From the NCBI GenBank assembly GCA_002336895.1, contig DDFC01000043.1:167364-231363 (forward strand): DNA of 64,000 bases. The letters run 5' to 3'. The stretch's first letter is position 1. Each line of letters opens with the position of its first letter. A model generated the notes under the pieces. The model saw nothing but the letters and a program-made list of their open reading frames with translations, did no database searches and had not been told where the DNA came from. This stretch comes from Verrucomicrobiaceae bacterium UBA1938 (GTDB lineage: Bacteria > Verrucomicrobiota > Verrucomicrobiia > Verrucomicrobiales > Verrucomicrobiaceae). Positions 40,884 through 50,400 of this stretch are shown in pieces. A program made the translations under genes and the position numbers.

Positions 40884-42227
40884 TTACTTCACATGACGCA
40901 GCGGCATCTGGAGCGCTGCTTCGAGCTGGCCTGCCGCTGTCTGTGCCTCGACACGTGCGGTCTGCAGTGCGAGATCGCTCGCGCTGGCCTCGATGCGCCG
41001 ACGTACCAGATCAAGGGGAATGAGTTCGCCAGCCTCTACCATCTTTTGTGCAATCTCGCTGGAATGCTTGGACTCATCGGCCAGACGTGAGGCAGTGCTC
41101 AACTTGGCAAGCGATGCCTGGTAGGCCGCATGAGCAGATCCCACCTCCGCGATCACCGCCGCCTGCCGGACCTCGAAGGTCGCAGCAGCCAGTTCACGCC
41201 GAGCCTCCGCCTGGGCAATGGGGCCACGATTTTGGTTCAGGGGAATTTCCATCGTCAGTCCCAGCTGCCAGCGTTCCTGGCCGGAGTTGAAATCATAGCC
41301 GGGGCGGATCCCCACATCAGGATACTGCTTTGCCAGCTCCCATCTGAGCGCCGCCTCACTGGCCGCATATTCTGACAGCAAAGCCATGAGGTCCGCTCGT
41401 GTGGTGAGCGCTTTTCGGCGTGCGGTAGTCGCAGGCATGATGGGAAGTTTTTCAAAGTCTGAAAAATCCAGACTTGCGGCATTCAGTGCGGAGATGGGAA
41501 CGCCTACCGCGCCAGCAAGCTGCTCCCTGGCAGTGGCGGCCTGCCTCTCAGCATCATGCAGCGCCAGCTTGGCACGGTTCAGGGCAAGCTGCGCCTGGGT
41601 GATCTCAAACATCGCCGCCTCGCCTTCCTCCACCTGCGCGCGGAGTTTGTTGAGGGCGTCCTCATGCAAGGCCGCCTCTTTTGTCAGAAGCGTCGTGTTC
41701 TGATGCGCCGCATACAGGCTGAGCATGGCTGTGCGCACGCGGGTGCGTGCATCCCAGGCGCGTGCCGACACACGCCAGCGTGCGGCCTCGGCGGCGGCCA
41801 GCGCCTGCGCGGTGCGCTTTCCTCGTTTGCCTGCGGTTTCAATAGGGAAAGTGACGTTCGGGCCGAAAAACCACGGCGTGTAAGGAATAGAACTCAAGCT
41901 GCTGTTGCCAATAAACTGCTGCAAGTAGCTGAACACCGGATTGGGGCGCATCTTGGCCGTCTTGATGGCGGCTGCGGCCACATCGGCTTCTTTGCGTGCC
42001 AGGGCCACATCAGGGTGAAAGTAGGCGGCTGTCAGCGCCAGCTTGTTCACATCCCATGCGCCGCTAGTTGCCGCGTGCTCGGCCAGAAAGGCTTTCAGAC
42101 CCGGATCACTCAGTCTGCGCCCGGCGAAGGCGCGTTCGCTGGCAGTGGCGGAGAGAGGTTTGGGGGTGAATTGCTTGCACGCAGGCAGGCAGCACAAAAT
42201 GAACAGGGTGATACAGGGATACTTCAT
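40884..42227 (-). CDS. TolC-family outer-membrane channel, lipoprotein
   Basis: 447 residues. N-terminus MKYPCITLFILCCLPACKQF has a lipobox-like L-P-A-C. The long alpha-helical repeats (VALARKEADVAAAAIKTAKMRPNPVFSY in one half, PIAQAEARRELAAATFEVRQAAVIAEV in the other) match the outer membrane efflux protein family. It completes a tripartite pump with the adaptor and RND permease. First structural gene after the two-component system, separated by 83 bases that probably hold its promoter. Confidence 0.9.
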   Translation of the reverse strand: MKYPCITLFILCCLPACKQFTPKPLSATASERAFAGRRLSDPGLKAFLAEHAATSGAWDVNKLALTAAYFHPDVALARKEADVAAAAIKTAKMRPNPVFSYLQQFIGNSSLSSIPYTPWFFGPNVTFPIETAGKRGKRTAQALAAAEAARWRVSARAWDARTRVRTAMLSLYAAHQNTTLLTKEAALHEDALNKLRAQVEEGEAAMFEITQAQLALNRAKLALHDAERQAATAREQLAGAVGVPISALNAASLDFSDFEKLPIMPATTARRKALTTRADLMALLSEYAASEAALRWELAKQYPDVGIRPGYDFNSGQERWQLGLTMEIPLNQNRGPIAQAEARRELAAATFEVRQAAVIAEVGSAHAAYQASLAKLSTASRLADESKHSSEIAQKMVEAGELIPLDLVRRRIEASASDLALQTARVEAQTAAGQLEAALQMPLRHVK

Positions 42228-42310
42228 GCAGGGCGTGGTTAACGCCCCCAGTAATCCTCACATCTCATCGATTCCACTCTTGGAGTCTTAAGTGACAGCT
42301 CTTTCATCTT

Positions 42311-43384
42311 TCAGATGAGGGCTGGTAGTAGGCTGACCGCAATCCGCGTTTTACTGCCCCCCAATGTGGTAAAGGATATTTCACCACCGTGAGCATGAAC
42401 AATGGACTGGGCGATGCTGAGCCCAAGGCCGCTGCCTTCAGTGCCGCTGCCGTGCGCGGTGTCTCCACGGAAAAAGCGCTCAAACACGCGGCCTTGCTGC
42501 TCTGGCTGGAGCAGGCTGCCGGTGTTTTCAATGCTGAAAATCGCCCTGTCATTTCTATAAACCAGCCGAATGACCACCGAGCCACCGGCATGGTTATGCT
42601 TCACGGCGTTGTCTGCGAGGTTGAGCAAAAGCTGACGGATTCTCATGCGGTCTGCATTGAGCCGACACGGCTCGCATTCTGCCAGGTCCACGCTGATGGA
42701 GCAGGGGGAGGCTAGGACGGCCGTCTCTTCGGCGAGATCTTGCACGAGTTCATGGAGATCCAGCGTCTCCAAGCTGAGCGACATCTGCCCCGCATCTGCA
42801 CGGGCGAGAAAGCTGAGCTGACCCACGATTCCCGAAAGGCGCTGCACTTCCTCGATCATCGACACGATTTTTTCACGCGCCAAGTCACTGTTCATATTAG
42901 GGGTCAGCATCTGCTCCAGGGTTCCGTGCAGAATCGTCAGCGGCGTCTTCAGCTCATGCGAGGCATGCAGTGTGAACTCACGCGATTGCGTGAAGCTGGC
43001 ACCGAGGCGATCTTTCATTCGGTTGAAAACAGCGGCCATGCGGTCCAGCTCATCCCCGCTGCCGCTCAGCGCCACAGGCTCGGTCAGATTGGAGACGTCC
43101 GTCTTTTCAAGCGCCACAGTCAGATCATGAATAGGCCGGAGGGCGCGGCGCATGAGAAACACGCCTGCAATGACACCGAGAAGCACCGCAGGCAGACCGG
43201 CATACATCACAATCTCCAGCGCCTCTTCAAACGGACCGTTCTGGTTTGTCACCGCCTCAATGCCGCCCTCACGCACCCGTTCGATTTGGTTGTGAAATTC
43301 AGCCCAGCTCCAGTACCCGACCAGCCCCAGGGAGCCAAGCAGCGCCAGGGTGTAAAACAGGAGAATGCGGTTGAGCAGGGTCAT
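42311..43384 (-). CDS. Sensor histidine kinase controlling the efflux operon
   Basis: 357 residues. N-terminal membrane segment (about 8-26), a short periplasmic loop and a second segment (about 57-77), then HAMP (RRALRPIHDLTVALEK). The phosphoacceptor H-box is HASHELKTPLTILHG. ATP-binding N-box is LLLNLADNAVKHN and the G-box is GSGLGLSIAQSIVHAHGGEI. The periplasmic sensor loop is only about 30 residues, so it probably senses through the membrane or a partner. Start overlaps the response regulator stop by four bases. Confidence 0.93.
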   Translation of the reverse strand: MTLLNRILLFYTLALLGSLGLVGYWSWAEFHNQIERVREGGIEAVTNQNGPFEEALEIVMYAGLPAVLLGVIAGVFLMRRALRPIHDLTVALEKTDVSNLTEPVALSGSGDELDRMAAVFNRMKDRLGASFTQSREFTLHASHELKTPLTILHGTLEQMLTPNMNSDLAREKIVSMIEEVQRLSGIVGQLSFLARADAGQMSLSLETLDLHELVQDLAEETAVLASPCSISVDLAECEPCRLNADRMRIRQLLLNLADNAVKHNHAGGSVVIRLVYRNDRAIFSIENTGSLLQPEQQGRVFERFFRGDTAHGSGTEGSGLGLSIAQSIVHAHGGEISFTTLGGSKTRIAVSLLPALI

Positions 43385-44055
43385 GGCTGAATGCGGAGGG
43401 CGTAGCCCAAGCCGCGCACGGTTTGAATCAGCGGAACGGCGTGATCGCGATCGATCTTTTCACGCAGACGGCGCACATACACATCCACCAGATTGGTGCC
43501 CGGATCGAAGTCATACTCCCAGACGGCCGTGATAATGTCCCGGCGGCTCACCACACTGCCGTCAGCCTTGAGCAGGCACTCCAGCAGCAGGGCCTCGCGG
43601 GAGGAAAGCTCCACGCGCCTGCCCGCACGCCTGGTCTCGCGCGTGATGGGATCGTAGGTCAGATCTCCCACCGTAAGCCGTGCCGGCTTGGCGAGACCTT
43701 TTCTTCGCAGAAGGGAGCGCACCCGCGCCAGCAGTTCTGAAGTCGCAAAAGGCTTTGGCAGGTAGTCATCTGCCCCGGCGTCCAGCCCCTCCACGCGCTG
43801 TTCCACCTCGCCACGGGCGGAAAGCATCAGTACTGGCGTGGCAGAACCTCGGCGCCGGATCTCACTCACGAGGCGAAGGCCGTCCAGCTTTGGCAGCATG
43901 ATGTCGCAGATCAGAACATCAAACGATCCGCCGAGGGCCTGTTTGAGCCCGGCTTCACCATCCGCCGCACCGGAAACAGTAAAGCCCGCCTGCGACAGCA
44001 CATCGGCCAGCAATGCGGCAGTCTTTTTTTCATCTTCGATCACCAGAACATTCAT
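43381..44055 (-). CDS. OmpR/PhoB-type response regulator
   Basis: 224 residues from the ATG at 44055 (MNVLVIEDEKK); a TTG at 44073 would add six. Receiver domain has the acidic E-D-E pocket, phosphoacceptor D in VLICDIMLPKLDG, and the K of DYLPKPF. C-terminal winged helix: LSSREALLLECLLKADGSVVSR..I...VW.........VDVYVRRLREKID. Likely activates the TolC-sulfatase-propeller-adaptor-RND operon directly downstream. Confidence 0.94.
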   Translation of the reverse strand: MNVLVIEDEKKTAALLADVLSQAGFTVSGAADGEAGLKQALGGSFDVLICDIMLPKLDGLRLVSEIRRRGSATPVLMLSARGEVEQRVEGLDAGADDYLPKPFATSELLARVRSLLRRKGLAKPARLTVGDLTYDPITRETRRAGRRVELSSREALLLECLLKADGSVVSRRDIITAVWEYDFDPGTNLVDVYVRRLREKIDRDHAVPLIQTVRGLGYALRIQP

Positions 44056-44082
44056 GAGGTTTGTAACAGCCAATCGATTCTA

Positions 44083-44431
44083 AAGACCATCCAAAAAATG
44101 ACGAAGTTTAGAACGGCTAAATTTAATGAGTCTGACTCGTAGCCGGATGAAGAGTGTTCAAATGAAAATACCGTAATCACACCAACTTTACTGCATTCGA
44201 CTTTGAGAACTGACTCGAACACCTTCCAATGAAACTAATTCACATCTGGCATACCATGCGCCTATTGCCGGAGACACGCCAAGGAACAGCCGAGAGGTAG
44301 GACATCGGAGGTCACTCGTCATATGCAAGCGGACTCAATCAATGCCGAAAAAGGTAGCAGTTCTGCCACCATTACCTTGGCTGCCGTCTATACATGGGTG
44401 TAAAAATGCCAACTCCATATTTCAGACTTGT
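44083..44431. other. AT-rich gap at the right end of the accessory block
   Basis: About 350 bases with visibly lower GC than all flanking genes. No gene or strong palindrome seen. May contain the promoter of the two-component system and remnants of transferred DNA. Confidence 0.45.
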
Positions 44432-44731
44432 CTAAGGTTGGAATCGCCTGCATTCGGCCTCCGGATCAAATCCTAGGTACTCAAGCAGCACCTCTCGATT
44501 GTGCCCAGTAGGTGGGCATTTGTGCAACTCCCAATACTTGAGCGCGCCATGCGAAACTCCAATTTTTTGAGCTAGTTCCTTCATTGTCAAATTCTCCTCC
44601 AGGCGCTTCCCCCGCACATAATCCGCCAGGCAGACGGGCTTCAAATGCCTGTCCGACCGCAACCACCAACGACGTTTATATCGCTCCAAATGAACACTCA
44701 AACGCCGCTGATGAAAAGCCAACAAACGCAT
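44432..44731 (-). CDS. Helix-turn-helix protein, probably XRE-like
   Basis: About 99 residues from an in-frame ATG at 44731. The open frame continues further up but would overlap the better supported plus-strand gene at 44801. The C-terminal half has L-A-D-Y-V-R-G-K-R-L-E-E-N-L-T-M-K-E-L-A-Q-K-I-G-V-S-H-G-A-L-K-Y-W-E, a clear Cro/C1-type helix-turn-helix, ending EVLLEYLGFDPE. The N-terminal basic stretch HLERYKRRWW is unusual. Low GC suggests transfer. Confidence 0.6.
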   Translation of the reverse strand: MRLLAFHQRRLSVHLERYKRRWWLRSDRHLKPVCLADYVRGKRLEENLTMKELAQKIGVSHGALKYWELHKCPPTGHNREVLLEYLGFDPEAECRRFQP

Positions 44732-44800
44732 CCGGCTCGCGTGATTCAGAAAGTCACCTTGTTTGATGACACCGAGAAAGTATTTGGGTAAATCAAACCG

Positions 44801-45199
44801 ATGAATGAATGGCGCTTCTACTGCGAAAAAACTGATCCGATTCCTTTGCCGCCTAAATATACTTTTCCGCAGGCGTTCAACTACCTGAACGAAAAAGGAA
44901 ATTCGTTTTATATTCTTGAGGCACCAAATGGAGACTATATCCAATGTGGAGGCGGAAGGGAACGATGCACTGTCGAAATCAGGCGATACGAGGATCAAAC
45001 TCGGAAGACATACAAACATTCTGTCGTGGGATTAACCCCAACAGTGTCGGAAACCACTTCAATAGAAATGACTCAAGGCGCAGTGATTGTGCGGACCTCG
45101 GAAGTCTTAAGCCGCTGGCAGGCAATACAACTGTTTGACAGCTTTTTTCAGAATAGGGAATTGCCCAGTTGGGCACAACTGAGACAGGTCGATGTGTAA
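44801..45199 (+). CDS. Orphan 132-residue protein, unknown
   Basis: 132 residues, no family recognised. Composition is like a soluble alpha/beta protein: YTFPQAFNYLNEKGNSFYILEAPNGDYIQCGGGRERCTVEIRRY, later a helical C-terminus SRWQAIQLFDSFFQNRELP. Such small stand-alone proteins resemble immunity-protein folds, but that is speculation. Lower GC than the neighbours. Divergent from the HTH gene. Confidence 0.55.
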   Translation: MNEWRFYCEKTDPIPLPPKYTFPQAFNYLNEKGNSFYILEAPNGDYIQCGGGRERCTVEIRRYEDQTRKTYKHSVVGLTPTVSETTSIEMTQGAVIVRTSEVLSRWQAIQLFDSFFQNRELPSWAQLRQVDV

Positions 45200-45238
45200 G
45201 CAGGTAGTTATTGCTTCAGTTCGCAGCATTATTTGATC

Positions 45239-46879
45239 TCAATGCTTCACCGAGCAGCCTGGACCCACGGTCTGGAAGAAATCGTTGCCCTTGTCATCGA
45301 TGAGGATGAAGGCGGGGAAGTCTTCGACTTCGATCTTCCAGATGGCCTCCATGCCGAGTTCGGGGAACTCGACGACTTCGACCTTCTTGATGTTTTCCTT
45401 GGCGAGGATGGCGGCGGGGCCGCCGATGCTGCCGAGGTAGAAGCCGCCGTGTTTTTTGCAGGCGTCGGTGACCTGCTGGCCGCGGTTGCCCTTGGCGATC
45501 ATGACCATGCTGCCGCCGTGGCTCTGGAAGAGATCGACGTAGCTGTCCATGCGGCCGGCGGTGGTGGGGCCAAAGCTGCCGCTGGGCATGCCTGCGGGTG
45601 TCTTGGCGGGACCGGCGTAGTACACGGGGTGGTTCTTGAAGTAGTCGGGCAGGGGCTTGCCGGCATCGATCATCTCCTTGAGCTTCGCGTGGGCGATGTC
45701 GCGGGCGACGATGATGGGGCCGTTGATGAGGAGGCGGGTGGTGGTGGGGTACTTGCTCAGCTCGGCACGGATCTCGGCCATCGGGCGGTTGGTGTCGATG
45801 CGCACGGCGTTGGTGTCCTTGCGGTGGCGCAGTTCCTCGGGGATGTACTGGAGCGGGTTGGTTTCGAGCTTCTCGATGAAGACGCCCTCCTTGGTGATCT
45901 TGCCCTTGGCCTGACGGTCGGCCGAGCAGGAGACGCCGATGCCGATGGGCAGGGAGGCGCCGTGGCGGGGCAGGCGGATCACGCGCACGTCCAGCGCGAA
46001 GTATTTGCCGCCAAACTGCGCGCCGATGCCGCACTCGCGCGCGGCCTGCAGCATCTGGGCCTCCAGCTCCACATCGCGGAAGGCGCGGCCGTGCTCGTTG
46101 CCGGTGGTGGGCAGGTTGTCGTAGTACTTGGTGGAGGCGAGCTTGACGTGCTTCATCGTCGATTCCGCCGAGGTGCCGCCGATGACGAAGGTCAGGTGGT
46201 AGGGCGGGCAGGCGGCGGTGCCGAGGCTCGTCATCTTGTCGCTGAGGAACTTCACGATGCTCTTCGGATTGAGCACGGCGCGAGTTTCCTGATACAGGTA
46301 GGCTTTGTTGGCCGAGCCGCCGCCTTTGGCGATAAAGAGGAACTTGTACGCATCGCCATCGGTGGCGTAGAGGTCGAGCTGAGCAGGCAGGTTGGTGCCG
46401 GTGTTCTTCTCGTCGAACATGTTCAGCGCGGCGTTCTGGGAGTAGCGCAGGTTGTTCTCGGTGTAGGCGAGGTAGACGCCCTTGGACAGGGCAGCCTCAT
46501 CCCCGCCGCCGGTCCACACCTGCTGGCCTTTTTTGCCCATGATGATGGCGGTGCCGGTGTCCTGGCAGAAGGGCAGCAGCCCTGCGGAGGCCACATCGGC
46601 GTTTTTGAGCATCGTGAGAGCGACCATGCGGTCGTTCTCGCTGGCCTCGGGGTCATCAAGAATGGCAGCCACCTGCTTGAGGTGCTTGGGGCGGAGGAAG
46701 AAATTGATGTCGTGGAAGGCCTGGTTGGCCAGCAGGGTGAGCGCCTCGGGATTCACGACGAGGACTTCCTTCTCGCCGAATTTCTGCACGGAGACGTGTT
46801 CCTTGGTCAGCAGACGGTATTCAGTGTCGTCGGTGCCGAGTTCGAGGAGTTCCTGGTAGTGAAAGGGGGGCGTGGGCAT
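45239..46879 (-). CDS. Class I fumarate hydratase (iron-sulfur)
   Basis: 546 residues from the ATG at 46879 (MPTPPFHYQELLELG). The single-chain FumA/FumB layout is present. The alpha part has PFCQDTGTAIIMGKKGQ; the Fe-S cysteines are in FCQDTG, A-A-C-P-P-Y-H and GVSCSADRQAKGKIT. The beta part has LINGPIIVARDIAHAKLKE, Y-Y-A-G-P-A-K-T-P-A-G and GSFGPTTAGRMDSYVD. Converts fumarate to malate in the TCA cycle. Directly behind moaE on the same strand. The opposite strand has an equally long open frame caused by high GC, but it lacks features. Confidence 0.95.
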   Translation of the reverse strand: MPTPPFHYQELLELGTDDTEYRLLTKEHVSVQKFGEKEVLVVNPEALTLLANQAFHDINFFLRPKHLKQVAAILDDPEASENDRMVALTMLKNADVASAGLLPFCQDTGTAIIMGKKGQQVWTGGGDEAALSKGVYLAYTENNLRYSQNAALNMFDEKNTGTNLPAQLDLYATDGDAYKFLFIAKGGGSANKAYLYQETRAVLNPKSIVKFLSDKMTSLGTAACPPYHLTFVIGGTSAESTMKHVKLASTKYYDNLPTTGNEHGRAFRDVELEAQMLQAARECGIGAQFGGKYFALDVRVIRLPRHGASLPIGIGVSCSADRQAKGKITKEGVFIEKLETNPLQYIPEELRHRKDTNAVRIDTNRPMAEIRAELSKYPTTTRLLINGPIIVARDIAHAKLKEMIDAGKPLPDYFKNHPVYYAGPAKTPAGMPSGSFGPTTAGRMDSYVDLFQSHGGSMVMIAKGNRGQQVTDACKKHGGFYLGSIGGPAAILAKENIKKVEVVEFPELGMEAIWKIEVEDFPAFILIDDKGNDFFQTVGPGCSVKH

Positions 46880-46916
46880 GGGGAGGGAGGGGCAGTTTGA
46901 AATAGGATACGAATCT

Positions 46917-47303
46917 TCAAAGCGCAAAAACAGGCTTCTTCCAGATGGGCACGCTGGTTTTGATCTCCTTCAGGTACCAGCGGCAGAGGTCAAAGGACTC
47001 GGCGCTGTGCCTGGTGTGCACGCGGATGACGATGCTGGGCTGCTCTGCTGCCACGAAGCCGAGGCGGTGCTGGATGAAGACGCGGTGCGGGCCGTGCTCA
47101 CTCTGGCCGCGGTCGATCAGCTCCTGGAGCATCTTTTCCGCCATGGGCAGGTAGGCGCTGTAGTCGATGCCCGTTATGGCCCGCCCGTCCTCCTGGCCGC
47201 GCACGACGCCGAGAAACTGAGTCTCGGCCCCCTCGCCCGGCTGGAACTCGGCGGGGGTGGTGGGAATGGGATCGGTGCTGAGAATGAAACTGGCAGGAGG
47301 CAT
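46917..47303 (-). CDS. moaE: Molybdopterin synthase large subunit MoaE
   Basis: 128 residues. FLGVVRGQEDGRAITGIDYSAYLPMAEKML, then GPHRVFIQHRLGFVAAEQPSIVIRVHTRHSAESFDLCRWYLKEIKTSVPIWKKP matches MoaE well, including the catalytic lysine in WKKP. MoaE with MoaD inserts dithiolene sulfur into molybdopterin. No moaD lies next to it. Stop lies 37 bases before the fumarase start, so co-transcription is likely. Confidence 0.93.
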   Translation of the reverse strand: MPPASFILSTDPIPTTPAEFQPGEGAETQFLGVVRGQEDGRAITGIDYSAYLPMAEKMLQELIDRGQSEHGPHRVFIQHRLGFVAAEQPSIVIRVHTRHSAESFDLCRWYLKEIKTSVPIWKKPVFAL

Positions 47304-47331
47304 GAAGTGAGGAGCAAAGAACTACCACAGA

Positions 47332-47385
47332 GTGCACGGAGAGGCACAGAGTTCCTGCTTTATGAATCTATGTTTCTCCGTGCAC
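47332..47385. repeat. 11-bp inverted repeat in the moaE/cytochrome divergent gap
   Basis: GTGCACGGAGA (47332-47342) and TCTCCGTGCAC (47375-47385) face each other across 32 bases in the 183-base divergent intergenic region. The left arm context (accacagagtgcacggagag) resembles short dispersed repeats I recall from other genomes. Confidence 0.6.
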
Positions 47386-47486
47386 CGAGGGGTGAGCTTT
47401 TTCGGGACTCAGTGTCGCGCATGGCCGATTCCTCCCAAAACTTGTCCGCTCGCACCGGTTTCTGATAGCGTTTGGTTCTCACAACC

Positions 47487-50400
47487 ATGAAACGCCTGCT
47501 CCTTCTCGCTTTCGCTGCGGCCACGACCGTTCACGCTGCCACCCAGATCACCTGGAAGCGCCAGCAACTGCATGGCGACTTTTATTCCGAGGGTGCCGCC
47601 ATCGGCGACATCAATGGCGACGGCAAGTCGGATGTGGTGGCCGGACCGTTCTGGTGGGAGGGGCCGGCTTTTGAAAAGAAGCACGCCTACTACGAGCCAA
47701 AGATTTTCAGCATCAATGGCTACTCGGACAACTTCTTCGCCTACGTGCAGGATTTTAACGCGGACCAGAAGAACGACATCCTGATTCTGGGTTTTCCCGG
47801 CAAGGAGGCGCGGCTCTATTTGAACCCCGGCGTGAATGACGACAAGCCCTGGCCCATGCACATCGTGGCGGATGTGGTGGACAATGAGTCGCCCGTCTTC
47901 ACCGACATCACGGGGGATGGCAAACCGGAGATCGTGTGCAGCACAGGGGGCAAGTTTGGGTGGTTCGCGCCGAACTGGGAAAAGCCGACGGAGAAGTGGC
48001 CCTTCGTGGCGGTGAGCGATGACATGAAGGTGGCAAAGTTCACCCACGGCCTCGGCGTGGGAGATGTGAATGGCGATGGCAAGCTGGACCTGCTGGAGGC
48101 GCGCCGCTGGTGGGAAAACAAGCCCGGCTCCGCGACGTGGGAGCAGCACAACTTCGCCGCCGGTGTGGGCGGCGGGGCGCAGATGTTTGCGTATGATTTT
48201 GATGGCAACGGCACGCAGGACGTCTTCACCAGCCTCGCGGCACATCGCTATGGCGTGGCGGTGTTTTTGCAAAACAAGCCTGCGCCTGATCAGCCGAACT
48301 GGCAGCGCATCATGCTGGCCAGCGAGCAGCCACAGGACAACGACTATGGCATCGTTTTCTCCCAGCCGCATGCGGCCTACCTGGCGGACATGGATGGGGA
48401 TGGAGTGAAAGACATCGTCACGGGCAAGCGCTACTGGGCGCACAACGGGCATGATCCTGATGAGCGCGGGCATCGTGTCATTTACTGGTATCAAACCAAG
48501 CGCGATGGCAAGGGAGGCGTGGATTTCGTCCCGCATCTCGTTGATGCCGAAAGCGGCGTGGGTGTGGATGTGCAGGTGGGTGATGTGAACGGTGACAAGC
48601 TGCCCGACATCGTGGTGGGAAACAAAGCCGGTGTCTTCATTATCACGCAGGAGCGCAAGGAGAACACGGCGGACGTGACTCCGAAGAAGATGTACGGACC
48701 GGCGCTCATGGCGCAGAAGGATTATGCCAAAGGCCAGTCTCCCCAGGATGCGCTGAAGGCGCTGCAACTCCCTGGCGGATTCAAGGCAGAACTGATCGCC
48801 GCAGAGCCGGATCTCGTGCAGCCGATTGCGTTCACGTTTGATGAGCGCGGGCGCATCTGGGTGGTGGAGGGAAACAGCTACCCCAAACCGCGCGAGGTGG
48901 GCGCTGGGCAGGACCGCATCAAGATTCTCGAAGACAAGGACGGCGACGGCGTCTTTGAGACAAAGAAGATTTTCTGCGAGGGGCTGAATCTGGTGAGCGG
49001 CATCGAGCTGGGCTTTGGCGGTGTGTGGGTCGGGGCCGCTCCGTATTTGATGTTTATTCCGGATGCGGACAAGGATGATCGCGCCGATCCCATACCTGAT
49101 ACTACTCGTGTAACCAGTGGCCAGCGGGGGCCGAGCAAAAAGCCAATCACGACCGCGCAAATCGATCATTTGCTTCAGCCGCAAGTGCCCGGCCTGAACT
49201 TCACCGCCTACGCCCTGCTCGATGGGTGGGGCAGCCAGGACACGCATGAGACGCTGAACAGTTTTATCTGGGGCCCGGACGGCTGGCTGTATGGATGCCA
49301 TGGCGTCTTCACGCACAGCCGGGTGGGCAAACCGGGGACGCCGGATGATCAGCGCAAGCCCATCAACGCCGGAATCTGGCGCTATCACCCGGTGAGGCAT
49401 GAATTCGAAATTTTTGCCGAAGGCACCAGCAATCCCTGGGGGCTGGACTATGACCAGTACGGCGAGTTCTTCGTAACCGCCTGCGTGATCCCGCACCTCT
49501 ACCACATTGTGCCAGGGGGGCGCTACCAGCGGCAGGCGGGGCAGCATTTCAATCCGTATACGTATGATGACATCAAGACCATCGCCGATCACGCGCACTA
49601 TGCGGGCAGCGCGCGTCCTGATGTGACCTTCGACAAGACCACCGGTGCCGGCATCATGAATGACGACACCAATGCGCTGGGCGGCGGGCATGCGCACTGC
49701 GGTCTGGCCATCTATCAGAGCAGCCTTTTCCCGCCGACGTATCGCAATCAGCTCATCTTTGGCAATCTGCACGGGCACCGGCTGGTGACCAACTACACGG
49801 ACCCGCACGCCAGCAGCTACATCGGCAAGCACGGCAGCGACTTCATGCGTGCCAATGACATGCATTTCATCCCCGTGACTCAGAAGGTGGGGCCTGACGG
49901 TGCTTTATATGTGAGCGACTGGAGCGACCAGCAGATCTGCCACCGCGGCAGCAATGCGGTGGAAAACTGGGACCGGAGCAACGGGCGCATCTACCGCATC
50001 AGCTACGACGGCTGGAAGCCGTGGAAGGGCGATCTTGCGAAGGAGAGTGATGAAGCGCTAGCCAAGCTCGCGGTGCAGACGGGGAACGAGTGGGAGTCGC
50101 GCATGGCGAGGAGGGTGCTGATGGAGCAGCGGAAGAAGAACAATGCAATCGAGCCAGTAAGTAAACTTGCGATGGATCTACTGAAAGATGCAAAGAAACC
50201 AGTCGCATCATTGCGGGGACTTTGGTTGTTAGCCGCAGGATACGTCCCATCTCAGCCACCAATCCAGTTCCGAACCCTCGATCTCTATTTCCATTCAGAT
50301 GAGCGAGTCAGAATGTGGGCTTGGAGGCTGCTGTCCAACGAGGAGTGGATGTTTAATGGAACTCTCGGTTATCTTATTGAAAACGGTCGTAACGCACCGA

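Noticed and set aside
45233..46900. 555-codon plus-strand open frame
   Set aside because: It lies exactly opposite the class I fumarase, is of low-complexity composition (G, A, V, D, H), and has no motif. A shadow caused by high GC.
47409..49865. 818-codon minus-strand open frame
   Set aside because: Opposite the FG-GAP and dehydrogenase parts of the giant cytochrome gene; composition of R, H, L, V with no domains.
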